Assembly: GCA_030268105.1 (NCBI GenBank)
Contig: BSDZ01000094.1
Location: 1,397,001 to 1,461,000, forward strand
Length of the DNA: 64,000 nucleotides
Origin: Volvox africanus
Lineage: Eukaryota; Chlorophyta; Chlorophyceae; Chlamydomonadales; Volvocaceae
Reading direction: 5' to 3'
Shown here: one piece after another, positions 44,456 to 58,746 of the stretch
How the letters are laid out: each line of letters begins with the position of its first letter
Numbering within the stretch: position 1 is the first letter of the stretch
Position numbers and translations under genes: made by a program
The notes under the pieces: generated by a model
Seen by the model: the letters and a program-made list of their open reading frames with translations, nothing else
The model's database searches: none
Told to the model about the DNA's origin: nothing

Positions 44456-46033
44456 AGTTGCGGTGTTGACGACGGTAGGACGCGGCGCCGCTAATTGCCG
44501 TACGGGCGTCCTCGGCTTTTGGTGGTCCTAAGTAACGCCTCCTAAGTAACGCCCAAGTTCATGTAAGTTGCAATCAAATCATGTTGGATGGAACATGAGT
44601 ATTTGGGACTTTAGGTCCATCGAGTGTCAGCTGTGCCCCAACAGTGCCAAATGATGTCGCCCACAACTCATCGAAAGACTTAATGCTGGAATTGAAAAGC
44701 TGCACACACACACACACACACACGCACACACACACACACACACTCGCCGGCTGCTTCAGTTGTCGTTGTCGCTGTACGGGTCAGCGGGGCCCCCCATATC
44801 ATGTCTGCACTGCGCGCTTTCCCGCAGTGCAGTGCAAATAGAGTTCTTATTAGAGCTATTTATTCGTGTGAGGTCGAGAGCAGTCGCGCACAGTCAACGT
44901 CGATAAGTCGTCATATCAACCCCCCTATCGTCTCCTCTACCCGAGACACCGAGCTCTGTAGGTCATACATCTACATAGACTACTACGTTTGCGCCCATGG
45001 GCACGTGCTATAGAATTGTCTGTTCCAGGCTCGCTCATCTCCAGGCTCAATATCGAATCTGAGTTGCCCCTGAGCTCCTCCAGCTGTTGTAGCTTAGAAC
45101 CAGGCCACAGAGGTTTGCAGAGGCTGCTGCATGTTTAACTTGTCAGGTGGGGCAGTAGCGGCAGAGATAATTACTTCCCACGCTTGCAATTCTGTTGGTC
45201 CTGTTAGTTGCCATGCAGTACGATGGCACGCTGCCATACGTACGTGTCAGAAGCGCGCGGCCGTGCGATGAACCTCCGCTTCATGTAGCGCTGGAAAATG
45301 CTTTCAAGCAGGGCCCATGATATCGATAAAAATATGGCTCTGTAATAGGGCTCTGTAATTAATTAATGATGTAGAGGGTGGAGAGCGACAGACGAGGCAA
45401 GCGGCCAGGGGGACAGGGCCTACGGATGTTGAGAGAGCTGGCAGACACAGAGCCACGCAACGGTGCACCAGGCAAGCACGTGCACCAATGTCTGCACACG
45501 CCGTCACACAGCCACGTTCCGCGTGTGACGATGAGCCGTTAGTGCTACTGCTACAACTGCTGGCCTGCAGCCATTGCATGCAGCGTACCGTGCCAGTTGT
45601 GTCACGTTCACCCCCCATAAAATGGACATGTATGAACACACGCATCCGCTGCTGCACCGTGTGCGCAACCCTCCCGTCGGGATTAAAGGTACGGGATTAC
45701 GGGCCCCAGGCCGCGGCCGCAGAAGAAGGAACCTTATTGCAGTTACTTGCCCGGTCCTTGTGCCAGCGCCACGAGTACACGCACACGTATGACACGATGG
45801 GGAACGAAGTCCCAAGTACGCATACTGGCCCATCCAAGGGAAGAGCGCACTTCGGCAGCGCCACGAGCCGTTGCGGTATGGTAAGGAGTTTGCGTCGGAG
45901 AAACAGTACAGTTGCGATGAGCTTCCTATACACACCTATCACTCCAAAGCACAGATCCGTTGTGGTACGTCATCGCCCATGGGCCACTGCTACCACCGGG
46001 CTTCTGCCACTCGCTCCTCAGCACCATGCGTCC
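44456..46033. other. intergenic stretch
   Basis: No gene recognised. Overlapping frames at 45488-45942 on both strands have no motif. A CA-dinucleotide repeat lies at 44704-44743. Confidence 0.4.
44704..44743. repeat. CA dinucleotide microsatellite
   Basis: About 20 CA units with one interrupting G. Confidence 0.95.
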
Positions 46034-47111
46034 TTAGCCAACCTGCGGCGGCGTTTGCGCCTTGAACTTCCCCACGCTGTTGGCAACCACGTAAATCCAC
46101 GGCATCTGCAGGTTAAACTGCTTCTTCACCACGCTCTCCGAGAACTTGCTCCCACCAAACGCGAGCACGACAGCCCGCTCGCTGTACTCCGCCAGGTGGA
46201 GTGCTTGGTAGTCCGCAAGCACGGTCTCGTCTGACTCCCGCTCCTCGGCGCTCAGCCCCTTGAGCCACTCCCAGGTTTGTACGGACGCGAAAAGCTCAGA
46301 CTTGGCCTTTCTGGCCTGTGTGTCCATGTTGTGCTTCGCCTCTACCAGCACAACAACATCACGCCCATCGTGGCGGCCCACGACCAGGCCGTCGAGGTCA
46401 CCGACAGCGCTCTGGTATAGGTACCGGGTGCCAAAGATGACCTGCCCGTCCTCCAGCAGCTCGGCCACCGCACGAGCCACCCCCTCCTCGATAAGGCGGT
46501 CATCCGTATCGCGGTAGCCTTGCATTTGCTTCAGCTGCTCAGGGTTGTCCTTCTTGGCCTCCTGCTTCTCCAGGCGCTTTTCCATAAGGTTGTTGGCCCG
46601 GCGCTGCTCCGAGGCAATTGCCCTCAGGCTCTGGTCAGTCCAGGGGCTGTTCACGACGACTTGCTCGCCGAAGACGTCCAGCATGTTCGCCTCTTCCATG
46701 GCTTGCTTCAGGTAGGGCACGAACACCTCGAACCCGAAGCGAACTCGCAGGTAGGGCTTCTTGGCGAGGACCTGTAGCACGACGTTGAGGTCCTCTGGCT
46801 TTGCGCTTTCCAGGCGATTCGCGTCCAGGTCGATCGCCATCGTCGCTGCAACAGAGAAACCTTTATGCAATAATTCACATCCGAGACAGCGCGGCCGAAC
46901 CAGTCTGGCCAAGCCCACCTTTCAGTTCAACCCGGCTTTCCGCAATTTTCGTGAAGAGGTTGGCGAGCACTCTCGGGGTGATATTGTGGTCAGAGAGGTC
47001 CCAAAGTACTGCGTACCCATCTGCAGCATAGGATTCATACTCGCGCAGCAGGTCTTCCGGCGTCAGGTTATATATGTCTCCTTTCGCCTTGTGGCGTCTA
47101 GCAAACTCCAT
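46034..47111 (-). CDS. conserved-looking protein with a PD-(D/E)XK-nuclease-like core, 2 exons
   Basis: Exons 47111-46919 and 46845-46034 join in phase to give 334 residues. I do not recognise the family by name. The second exon has a long charged helical part (EQRRANNLMEKRLEKQEAKK) and then GDLDGLVVGRHDGRDVVVLV followed directly by EAKHNMD. An Asp-rich turn, two hydrophobic strands and E-x-K in this order are what the restriction-endonuclease fold requires (D...ExK), so a DNA-acting role is possible. The rest, including WIYVVANSVGKF, is strand-rich. The ATG at 47111 follows a good acceptor (TTTCGCAG at about 47116), so the first exon could also be internal. It lies directly beside the virus-like island. 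Confidence 0.6.
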
Positions 47112-47710
47112 GCTTGCTGCGAAATCAGGAAATGCTACCGTGTACAAAATTGATTTGATTTGTTACAGGCCTAAAACTGAATTCTAGTACTCTTCGGAAT
47201 GCGCGTTGGATCAGGGGAAGGCAGAGTGGCAGACACTCCCTATGCCTACAGGTTTTGGTGGCAGTTTGCATGGCAAGTCCGCAGCGGACGGGGTCCCAAG
47301 CTTAACGCCTGCAACATTCAGTCAGTTGCAATAAGGGAATACATTCGCCGGACACAACTTCCTCGCGAGGGAGGACTGGTCCCCACCCTTACGAGTACCT
47401 CCAGAGTCCCACACGGACCAAGCCCTATGAGGACAATTACACCCTCACAGCGTACACAGTTATTTATAGGCACCGTGTAAACAAAAAACATATACATCAG
47501 GCATGTCAGGCCCAGGACGGAAAAAGGCAACGAAGGCCCGCACCCAAGCAGCGGCCGGCGACTAAACGGAGTGTCGGTTGTGGAACCCTTAGGTTTGTAC
47601 AAGAAGCTCTCGCATCCCTGCGCACGTGCAGGTTTGGGAAATCATGCAACGCCGATGATCCGAGTAAGAGTAAGAAAGAAGTAGGAATTAACAACAGTGA
47701 AGACAACGTC
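47112..47710. other. intergenic stretch left of the virus-like island
   Basis: Nothing recognised. Base composition becomes more A-rich from about 47640 onward. Confidence 0.4.
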
Positions 47711-47965
47711 ATGGCAGTGACGATGCCTCCCTCCGGACGGCAGAGTAGGAGATCAAGCAGTACGAAAACCATCAACAATTCACTCGTCTCAGCACAGACT
47801 ATGCGTACCTCCAGGCGCGCGGATACTGGAAAAACCTTTCATAAATACTTGTCAACTGCTCAAACAAATTACATTTCAAAAATGGAAAATAGAATGGAGG
47901 AGCTAGTTGGTTTGACATGTGCCACATTAATTGTTTGCGTGATTAAAAAATTCCAGTTGAACTAA
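47711..47965 (+). CDS. AT-rich ORF with terminal membrane segment (virus-like island)
   Basis: An 84-residue frame: a Ser/Arg/Thr-rich start (PPSGRQSRRSSSTKT) and a hydrophobic end (ELVGLTCATLIVCVIKK). The stop follows an A6 run; one more base there would fuse it to the next frame (IPVELIEDIKTDKQELK), so the two may be halves of one broken gene. No family recognised. Confidence 0.35.
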   Translation: MAVTMPPSGRQSRRSSSTKTINNSLVSAQTMRTSRRADTGKTFHKYLSTAQTNYISKMENRMEELVGLTCATLIVCVIKKFQLN

Positions 47966-48429
47966 TAGAGGACATCAAAACTGATAAGCAGGAGCTTAAA
48001 GGAGACCCGTTCAAATTTTACTTTTGTCGCTTTTGGTTGCGCAACATTTTGGACGCTAGTCGTAAGGCAGCGAATTCTAGGCATGCATATGAAGAGGGAG
48101 GTATACTTTGGAACCTGGCACGACAATCATTAAAAAGCTCAGACAGCCCTGAATACAATAACTGTCACAGATTTATACAAATCTTATTTGGTGAATGGCC
48201 CCGGCCATTGCCTTTCAAAACCCGACTGGAGTACGCGTTCGCCTTGTTACTTATCAGTAGTCGTGTTCAACTTTCTCGCGACCAGCACGATCCAGTAATA
48301 TATCATTTGACGTCAGTCAATGATAAAATTAGTTTCTTCGTCATGGATGATTATATGCCTAAGGATAAATATGATGAAAAAGTTAGGGGAGATGTGGGAA
48401 AAGCACTAAGAGATTGTTGGGCTACATGA
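47966..48429 (+). pseudogene. AT-rich ORF of unknown family (virus-like island)
   Basis: The frame is open from the stop region of the preceding ORF through FKFYFCRFWLRNILDASRKA, SSDSPEYNNCHRFIQILFGE, FKTRLEYAFALLLISSRVQL and MDDYMPKDKYDEKVRGDVGK, ending TGA. There is no in-frame ATG at its start, consistent with a frameshift separating it from the ORF before it. Codon usage is AT-rich and unlike the flanking algal exons. No homologue recognised. Confidence 0.4.
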
Positions 48430-48725
48430 AAAAATTCAAAAGGCTGACTGCGCCTAAGTTTGCTTCAACGATGTTTGGCTGAGCGGCCACCACCGCCATC
48501 TGTGATCCGTGGTCACACGAGACTCAATAATCCTGAAATGCGCGACATGCTCTACACGACAAAATGTCACCTAAACATAGCAAAAACCTCCGTGCCCACC
48601 GAGCGAGATGCCGCTCATTGCCAAGCAAACATCAAAGTCCAAACATTTACACGCAAAGATAAAAGTGCCACACAAACAAAAAGAGAAGTAGCACATCTAG
48701 GCGATCTGGCACCAAGGCAAGAAGG

Positions 48726-50038
48726 ATGTCCAACCGTGGTGGTGGTAGTCCTCTAGCTCCTACAGTATCCATCCCAAAAAAATTTGCGGACGACCAGGGC
48801 GCTGGTACCCAAACTCGGCTGGTACGTCCGCCGAGTAACCACAGGTTCTCCTTACGTCACCGTCGCACAACAACTCTTGTGGGGCGTAATACTATCCCGC
48901 ACACTAACACATTCACCGAGGAAAACAGCTCCACTCGATGGGTGAGTAAACCTAAAATGCAAAGACATGGGGTCTTACCCCCTCTACCACGGCCTTCAAT
49001 GGCAACAAAATGTTCGCCCCCTTCTTCAAGACCCTTACATAGCAGAAACCCTTGGAACATAACCGCACTGCAACATAAAAGTAGAGATTGTGATAAGGGC
49101 GATCCTGTTGCCACAAATTTCAGGTACCTGTTGGGCTAACGCAGTTTTAATGGCTACAATGTTTAGCCAACGCATGCATGATGTGGTTAATGAAGAAGCC
49201 CGTTTTTGGCCACATGACAGTTTGGAATATGTGGTTTTGAAAAAGTTGCTAAACCTTTTCAACAAATCGGTTTATCCGATAGAGCGTAAAGATGACATAG
49301 TGCGGGATGTACTATTACAATTGCACTCGAGTAATTCTGATAAAATTCATTTTAACCCTGACTGAATGGTAGAAAGGAAAAACACCCCATGTGGTACTTG
49401 AAACCGCTCTTAACAACACTCTTGGCGTCGAAGAACATATTTTTTTACTATTATTAATTAACTATTAGAGATAATTGATGATTCTATAGCTCTTTATGAT
49501 TTGCTTCCAATGTCAGACCGCTTCAAGAAGATGTACACTTATGAGCCACACAGACCCAAAAAAGAGGCACCCCCCGACATTGTTGTGATTTGATCTCCCG
49601 TTGTCACTCCACCAGATCAACGTAACCCTGTTGGGTATTTTAACCTGGAAAGTTTGAAAATGGAATTGTGACTTATCGACCCACAAATTAACATCATCTG
49701 TGCGTTCAAGAGGCGTGTTGAGGTTTGAAAAGTGTTACGTGGATTCTGTCATTCTTGATGATTCAAAGGGGGGCATACACATCATGGCAGGTGTAACATG
49801 TAATGGCCCATGGTACATCTACAACGGCTGGAGGAGTTTCCAGAACGTCACCTGCCCGTTGATAGGATATGACTGGTTGCTGCACATACACAAGGATGAG
49901 CAGTTTGTCTTGACCCGGAAGAACCCCTGCAAGCTGAGTGCTGCCATCCCCGAAGGTGATGATCTTCGTTTTCATCCACAGCGTTCAGATAAATGTTACA
50001 TCTTGGTAAATGTCAAAACCCCTCACTATACCCGTTGA
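48726..50038 (+). pseudogene. virus-like cysteine-protease-type protein, broken into at least four frames
   Basis: A basic, Ser/Pro/Arg-rich N-terminal frame (48726-49139) stops right where a second frame (49090-49365) brings SGTCWANAVLMATMF, a cysteine active-site-like motif. Further coding fragments (EIIDDSIALYDLLPMSDRFK, TPPDQRNPVGYFNLESL) run through stops and frame changes to about 49690. The last frame, 49700-50038, holds HIMAGVTCNGPWYIYNGW, which would supply a histidine, and WLLHIHKDEQ. The order GTCW(F/A)N...H..AGVTCNG..YIYNG is, to my memory, that of papain-like proteins of large and polinton-like DNA viruses infecting algae; this is resemblance, not a search result. The gene cannot make a full protein. 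It indicates an old viral insertion. Confidence 0.5.
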
Positions 50039-50217
50039 ACACGTAGACCGTTGAACTCCCCCTTTCATCACATGTGTTGTTCCACTCTGGGAGATAGGCC
50101 GTGATGGTCGACCCGGCCGACACGACCCCGGGAGCGACTTCAGTGCCTCCATGCGATACCACCCGGGCACCCAAACTGTAACGTGCGAAATTAGCGGCTC
50201 CGCTGCTGGATGACTAA

Positions 50218-53200
50218 GTGGGATCCCGGTTTCCCGGTTCCGCGGCTGGAGGACTCACGCCTTCCCGGCAGCAGCACTTGGCGGGTTTGCAGCGCGGGCC
50301 TGCACCACTAGAGGCCCCGTGCTGGGAGTCCATGCATTTCACTGCAAATGCATTTCCCCCGCCAGACCCGCTGCCGCCCCCTGTGCTTTGGTCGCTCGCA
50401 CAAGTGGACTATGTGGCCGTGGCTGTTGAGCGCAGGTACTCCCTCCGCGGCATACTAGCGCGCTCTCTCCTGTCAGAGATAGGGGAGACACCAGACTCGG
50501 GCACGCTGCGGTGCGCTCCCAGCAGCTCCGACGCCTGTCTGGACCGCGACCCATCTCATGTCGTTCCTCCCCGCTGTTGCCTGCTTCCTTGGCTGCCCCG
50601 TGCAGATGGTCCGCTGGGAGGAGCTTTATGCGAGCCTGGAGGACAGGCTGTAGCTGCGGCCGCCGCCCGCCCCGCTGCAGCACGACAGGCCGCCACCGCA
50701 GCCGTGACCACCCCGCTACCCGGCACCTGCACCACCCCCAGCGGGTCCGGCGGCGGTCGCTCCTGCCGCGCCGGCGGCCTCCGCCTCATATGCCCCGGGC
50801 ACGCCCCCGCCCGATCCTCTTCAGCCTCCACGTGGGCCGCCTGGGTACCCGCCTGGGCAGCCGCCCGCTCCACCACCGCCCCTCTCCACTCCACCACCTC
50901 CGATCCACCTGGCTCTGGGCTCGCCTGACGAGCGCTCCGCGCCCCGTGCCACTGGCGTCGTGGAACCTGCGGGCGACCCGCAGCCCCGCCAGCCCGCCTG
51001 CATCGTGGCGCCCATCTCTGTCCCACGCGCCGAATGCGCCCTGTACCCGCTGACCCACGAGAAGCGAAAGGGCGGTGACTATTCGGAGGTCTTGCGCAAG
51101 TTGGTCTCTGACTTTCTGCCCGTCAACACACACCTTCGGAGCACATACACGCCCGAGGAGCTGGGCTGCGTGGTGGATCGTCACTACGTGCACTACATCG
51201 CGCATGGTGGGGTGCATGTGGACTATCGGGGGCAGCGGGCTGCCGGCGGCGGCCAGGACCTCATCGCGTTCTGGCTTAAGGAGGTGCAGGCACGAGTTCT
51301 TCCGAATGCGCAACGCCTGCAAAAGGACTTCGACCAGTGGGCCCTATCCCACTGGAGTGGAGCCCAACCTCGCAGTACAGGGCTTCAGTAACAAGTTCGA
51401 CCAGCTGGACGCCCAGCTGTACCCGGAGGTCTGCAAGACCCGGCGGTTCTTCGACGCTGTGATTGCAGTGCTCGTGGGGTACGACTTCCTGGCCCGGCGC
51501 ATGGGGGACATCCTGGCGGAGGACAAGTGGAACGCGCTGACCATGGAGCAAGCTCTGCGGTTTCTCAACACCAAGGGTTCTGAGGGCCTGCTGCCACGCA
51601 GCACAGGCGGCACTGGCGGCGGGGGATCCGGGGGAAATGCGGGCGGTGGAGCCGCCGGCAGTGCTGGCACCACCAACGCCTCTGGCAGCAGTGGCGGTGG
51701 CGGTGGCCGCAACAAGACCATTATGGTGCCGGCGCATGTGCTAGCGCCCGCCAAGGGCAAGGGCGGAAAAGCAGGCGGTGGCGGCGGCGGCTCGCCCACG
51801 CTGCCTGACGGGAGCGGCGTCAGCGCTGAGGCTGCTGCCAAAGCCGACTTGGTTTGCCGTGAAGGCCAGTGGCAGGCACATCAGAACAAGACCTGTCGGC
51901 TGCATGTCCCCGTGCGGGCGCCGCACACCCAGGCGGCGTGCAAGGTCTCGGCATCGCGGATCTCCTCAGACCCCCAGGGGTTGTTCCGCGACATGTGCCG
52001 CAAGTTACTGGAGGCGCAGCAAGCGGGACAGGTGCCGCGTGATCTCTCCGGCGGCGTCACGCAGGCGCAGCAGTTCCTGGCGCGGGCGGCGGCGCCCGCC
52101 ATGACGGTCACCATGGAACAGGCGCAGCTTCAGCGCATTGAAGTGCAACCCGTGCAACCCGCAGCCCTGGCTTGGCGGCCCCCTGCGCCACCTGTCCCTC
52201 TGGCCGCCCCCTCCATCGCACCCTCACACGTCACGGCCACCAGGGTCCATGCCGGCCCGCCCGCTGCTGTCTACCGGCCCCTCCACACACCAGTGCAGCC
52301 ATGGGCGGCGGCGGCGCCACCACCGGTGCCGCCCCCACCTCCACACACCCACTCGCCCTGGCAGCCAGGCCCCTGGCCAGTCAATGCTGTCGCCTCTACC
52401 GGCTCCACCGCGCCCGGCGACGCTGCAGCGATGCCCGCCCCGGCCATCCCGATGCCTTTCGCTGTGGCTCACCAAGATGGACTGCTGGGCTGCCTTCCTG
52501 CAGATTCCGCTGGCGCCTGAGCATCGGGAGCGCACTAGCTTCTGGTGGCGCCGGCGGCTGATGCAGTACAGGCGTCTGGTGTACGGCCTGCGGAACGCCA
52601 CAGCGCACTTCCAGCGTGTCCTGGACCACGCCATTCGCCAATACGGTTTGGAGCAATTTGTCGCCTGCTACTTCGATGACCTGCTTGTCTTCAGTCGCAC
52701 GGCGGAGGAGCACCTGGAGCACCTGGAGCGTGTGTTTGCCATGCTTCGGGACATCGGCATCAAGTTGCACCCGGATAAAACCCTCATCGCGGGTGATTCG
52801 GTTGAATTTCTGGGCTTCATGGTCTCGGCGCGTGGCTTGTCCCCTACCCGCGCCAAGGTGGAGGCACTGCTGGCGCTGGAGCCGCCTACGTCCTCTGCTG
52901 GTGTGCGGCGGCTGCTGGGCATGTTCTCGTACTACCAGGGGCTTGTCCCGCATTTTGCCCACATCACCGCGCCCCTCAACCCGCTCACCAGTACCAAGTA
53001 CATGTGGCACGCGGAGTCGTGGGGTCCGGAACAGCAGGCGGCACTTGACGAGCTTAAGCGCATCTACACGCAGATGGACGGTCCTGTGCTGCGGCGGGTT
53101 CATCCTGACCGGCCGCTCATACTGCACATGGACTTCTCTGGCGTGGGCATCAGCGGGATCCTGGGGCAGCTCGACGATGCCGGGCGTGAGTACCTCTGCG

Positions 53201-53985
53201 CGGCTGTTTCTCGTTCACTCAACGTGCACGAGCGGCGGTATGACAGCTACAAGGGGGAACTTTTGGCGGTGGTGTGGGCCAGCAAATTCTTTTATCAGTA
53301 CCTCGCCACGCGCCACTTTACTGTCGTCACTGACCATGCGCCGCTGTTGTGGCTCATGTCTCAGCAGGACGGCCTGCCTGCGCAGTATGCGCGGTAGGCC
53401 TTACAGCTGCAGGCATTTGCTTTTAATGTGGCACATCGGCCCGGCAAGCTGCACCAGAACGCCGACGCCCTGAATCGGCACCTGCGGGACTCAGCGCATT
53501 ATGGGTCTGGAGCTCGGGTGGACGAAGAAGGCGATCCTCTGCGTTCGCCGCCCGTGCTGGTGCCGTACCCGGGCGTCCAGTGGCCGCTCTACGCCTTCTC
53601 TCGTGCGCCTGCGGCTGCTGGAGCCTCTGCGGCGGTCGCAGCCCACCTCACGGTGGTTGTGGGTTGCTCGGTGGCGCCGGCGCAGCGGTTTTTGGGTGAT
53701 CAGGAATTGACGGATCCGGCCAGTGGGCTGGCCGCCGCCCCAGATGCGGTTGGCCCGCTCGCTGGCCTTGCACACTTCGCTGGCCCGGTCCCCCTAGTGC
53801 GCGTGCCGTTTTTCCCTCCAAGCGTGTGTGGAAAGTGGGGGAGGGGAAGAAATCCAATCCCCGGGGATTTAACCAGGCTTTCACCAGCATGCCTGGAGCA
53901 GGTGAGCCTGGACCAAACATGCCCAGACGTACCATACATATTTGGCTCAAGGAATTGCCATCTAAACGCATACATGCATGTCTGA
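50218..53985 (+). mobile_element. Ty3/gypsy-type retroelement, gag plus reverse transcriptase/RNase H, defective
   Basis: A Pro-rich and Gly-rich gag-like part (about 50600-52500) contains HEKRKGGDYSEVLRKLV and, after a frame change near 51365, KFDQLDAQLYPEVCKTRRFF. Then, without a protease or the first reverse transcriptase motifs, the pol frame starts at TKMDCWAAFLQIPLAPEHRE and continues through the catalytic YFDDLLVFS, KTLIAGDSVEFLGFMVS, RNase H signatures (HMDFSGVGISGILG; YDSYKGELLAVVWASKF; VVTDHAPLLWL). A TAG at 53395-53397 replaces the Trp codon normally found before the ALQLQAFAFNVAHRPGK segment, which continues in frame. No integrase is visible and I could not find terminal repeats. 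It is an internally deleted, dead copy inserted next to the virus-like island. Confidence 0.85.
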
Positions 53986-54271
53986 CCTGTCAAAAGACCG
54001 TAAAACTCACAGACACAGCTACTCATCGGATGTATGTCATATTTGTTCCCGTCGTAAGTACCTTGTAGCGCCTGGGTTAAGCAGGAAGGCCATGGCAGCT
54101 GCTGCCGGGCCATTTGAACCCAACCCCCATCTTCCCATCTAGCGTGTTATGCTGGTGTCGGGATAGTCACTGGAAGTCCTTGAGGATCCATGGTAAGCAC
54201 AGTAGAAACGCGGTATGTAACGAATGGGCCGCTGTGAAATGTGTCTGTTATATAACATGTTGGACGCATAT

Positions 54272-54894
54272 TTATGTCGCACGCTTGTTCATTTGCCAAC
54301 CCAGCCCATCACCAGAAGTACGCACATCAGCAAGGTTTAGTGCTAATGGATTCACGCCTAGTAATACTATTAGGATACCATGCGGATGGGCACGCTTTGC
54401 TGGCAAGATCTCACTCTGGGTTGCAACTTGTGTCGCAACTCTGGTTCTCTCTGCAACTTTCATAATGAACTCCCTGCCTTGATCGTTCCTATTACCCACT
54501 GGAATGTAGCAGGATGGGCCGTGGTCGGCCTCAGGCAATGTGGAAACGTCACCTGATGGCAGCGTCCCAGCTATGAGCCAAGCCTCCCCGTGGGCGCGGC
54601 CAATATACGCGCCATACTCGAACGATCACAATCATCTTTTTACATAAAAGAAATTCAGTACATTGTGAACACGAACTCAGGGGAACCCAAGTTGTCAAAA
54701 GCACGCAGTTCTGCTGTTGTTTTACGTCGAGACTCCTCTTCGCAGAAGTAGACCCTACTCATCCATGTGTCCAACAATCCAGCAGTACTAACGTTCCAAG
54801 GCGTATAACCCCTGCCATCATCGTGCCAGCTGAACATAATACGCACAAGGGCACCAGTGTAACAACGCAGCATCCACGACAGCGGACAGACCAT
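54272..54894 (-). CDS. possible DM9/DUF3421-like protein, 2 exons
   Basis: First part, about 54894-54670: GRGYTPWNVSTAGLLDTWMS and KTTAELRAFDNLGSPEF. Second part, about 54610-54272: YIGRAHGEAWLIAGTLPSGD, then CYIPVGNRNDQGREFIMKV and a tail without motifs. The pattern aromatic-x-GRA-H...L.aG.lp...CY(I/V)p.G......eF resembles one DM9 (DUF3421) repeat, a small mannose-binding-type fold known in animals and protists. The joining intron is guessed (acceptor before YGAYIGRA). Both halves read as protein-coding, but I found no independent support, so this is tentative. Confidence 0.35.
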
Positions 54895-55137
54895 GATAGG
54901 AAAATCGATTTTGTCCCTTCAGACAGTTCCAAATTACCATGTTAAGTTATTAACACATCACGTCTACTAGCTAATTCCATCCATGCATCCTATCATTCAG
55001 TCAAGTCCATTAAACGTTAGGAAAATACGAGATATCACCTCTTGTGTGCACTCCGCTTGATGGCGGTGTTTGTGCACGGGCCCCCTGCGTCCGTAATCAC
55101 TGCAGCGGGCCCAATATGGCCCAACCCTGCCTGCAAC

Positions 55138-57973
<2,836 letters not shown>

Positions 57974-58746
57974 AAAAGTACTTGTAAGAGCTCTTTGGAG
58001 TTGTTTAACTTATGCCCGGCAATCTTACTTTCTCAACCATGTTGGATCACTAGAGCGATACAAGGAGGGGCTGAAGATGCGACGCTGTGTTGTTTTGACT
58101 TGATGATCAGAATGAAAGGCCCAACCTGGAGTCCTACGTTACTGATTTTGAAGTGCTGAGAGAGGGACAGCAAAAGCCGTACTGCAAACGTTTGTCGAGG
58201 CATACAGCATTCCGTTCAAAAATGCGAACATTTATTGTAGCATTCGGAATTGAATTAGGTCCTTGGACGGATAAACAAAATAATTTGCAGATAGATTTAC
58301 ATGGCAACCCAATTCCCAAAGTGCCCTCGTAGCTAGGCCCTTCGGAGCAAGCACCACATAGCTTACAGCCTCCATGACACAGCCAGTTAACCGCCCTAGT
58401 TGGGATATAACTCCGAGCATCAGCTTCCCAGTGCACACTGCCTCTACCGGAGGAATACCGTAGGCCTACCCGTCTCGTAACCTGCCTATTCATGTCCGCC
58501 CGCGAGCCCAACAATTGACCTCCAACCATGGCTCAGCCGTGCACCAAATCCATGGTCACGCGTATAAATGACCAGCAATTCAGTGTTGATCATAAGGCAA
58601 GTAATTGCAACAAATCCACACGGGCCGTATCCAGCACGACGGGAAAATTGCCGAACACTCACGGAACGTGCTGGGAATAATCCTGGAAAAAACTATTCCC
58701 TTGATATCGGTTTGCCGCCCGGGTTCCTCCACTTCTCACACCTATT
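57974..58746. other. intergenic stretch between two minus-strand genes
   Basis: It should hold the promoter of UGM and the 3' UTR of the plastid L10 gene. No exon or repeat recognised. Confidence 0.4.

Noticed and set aside
45488..46234. A 248-codon plus-strand frame
   Set aside because: Its right part is antisense to the nuclease-like exon and its left part has no motif or splice support.
50511..52104. Alternative plus-strand Arg/Pro-rich frames across the retroelement
   Set aside because: Composition-driven shadows of the gag frames; they lack the conserved pol or gag segments.
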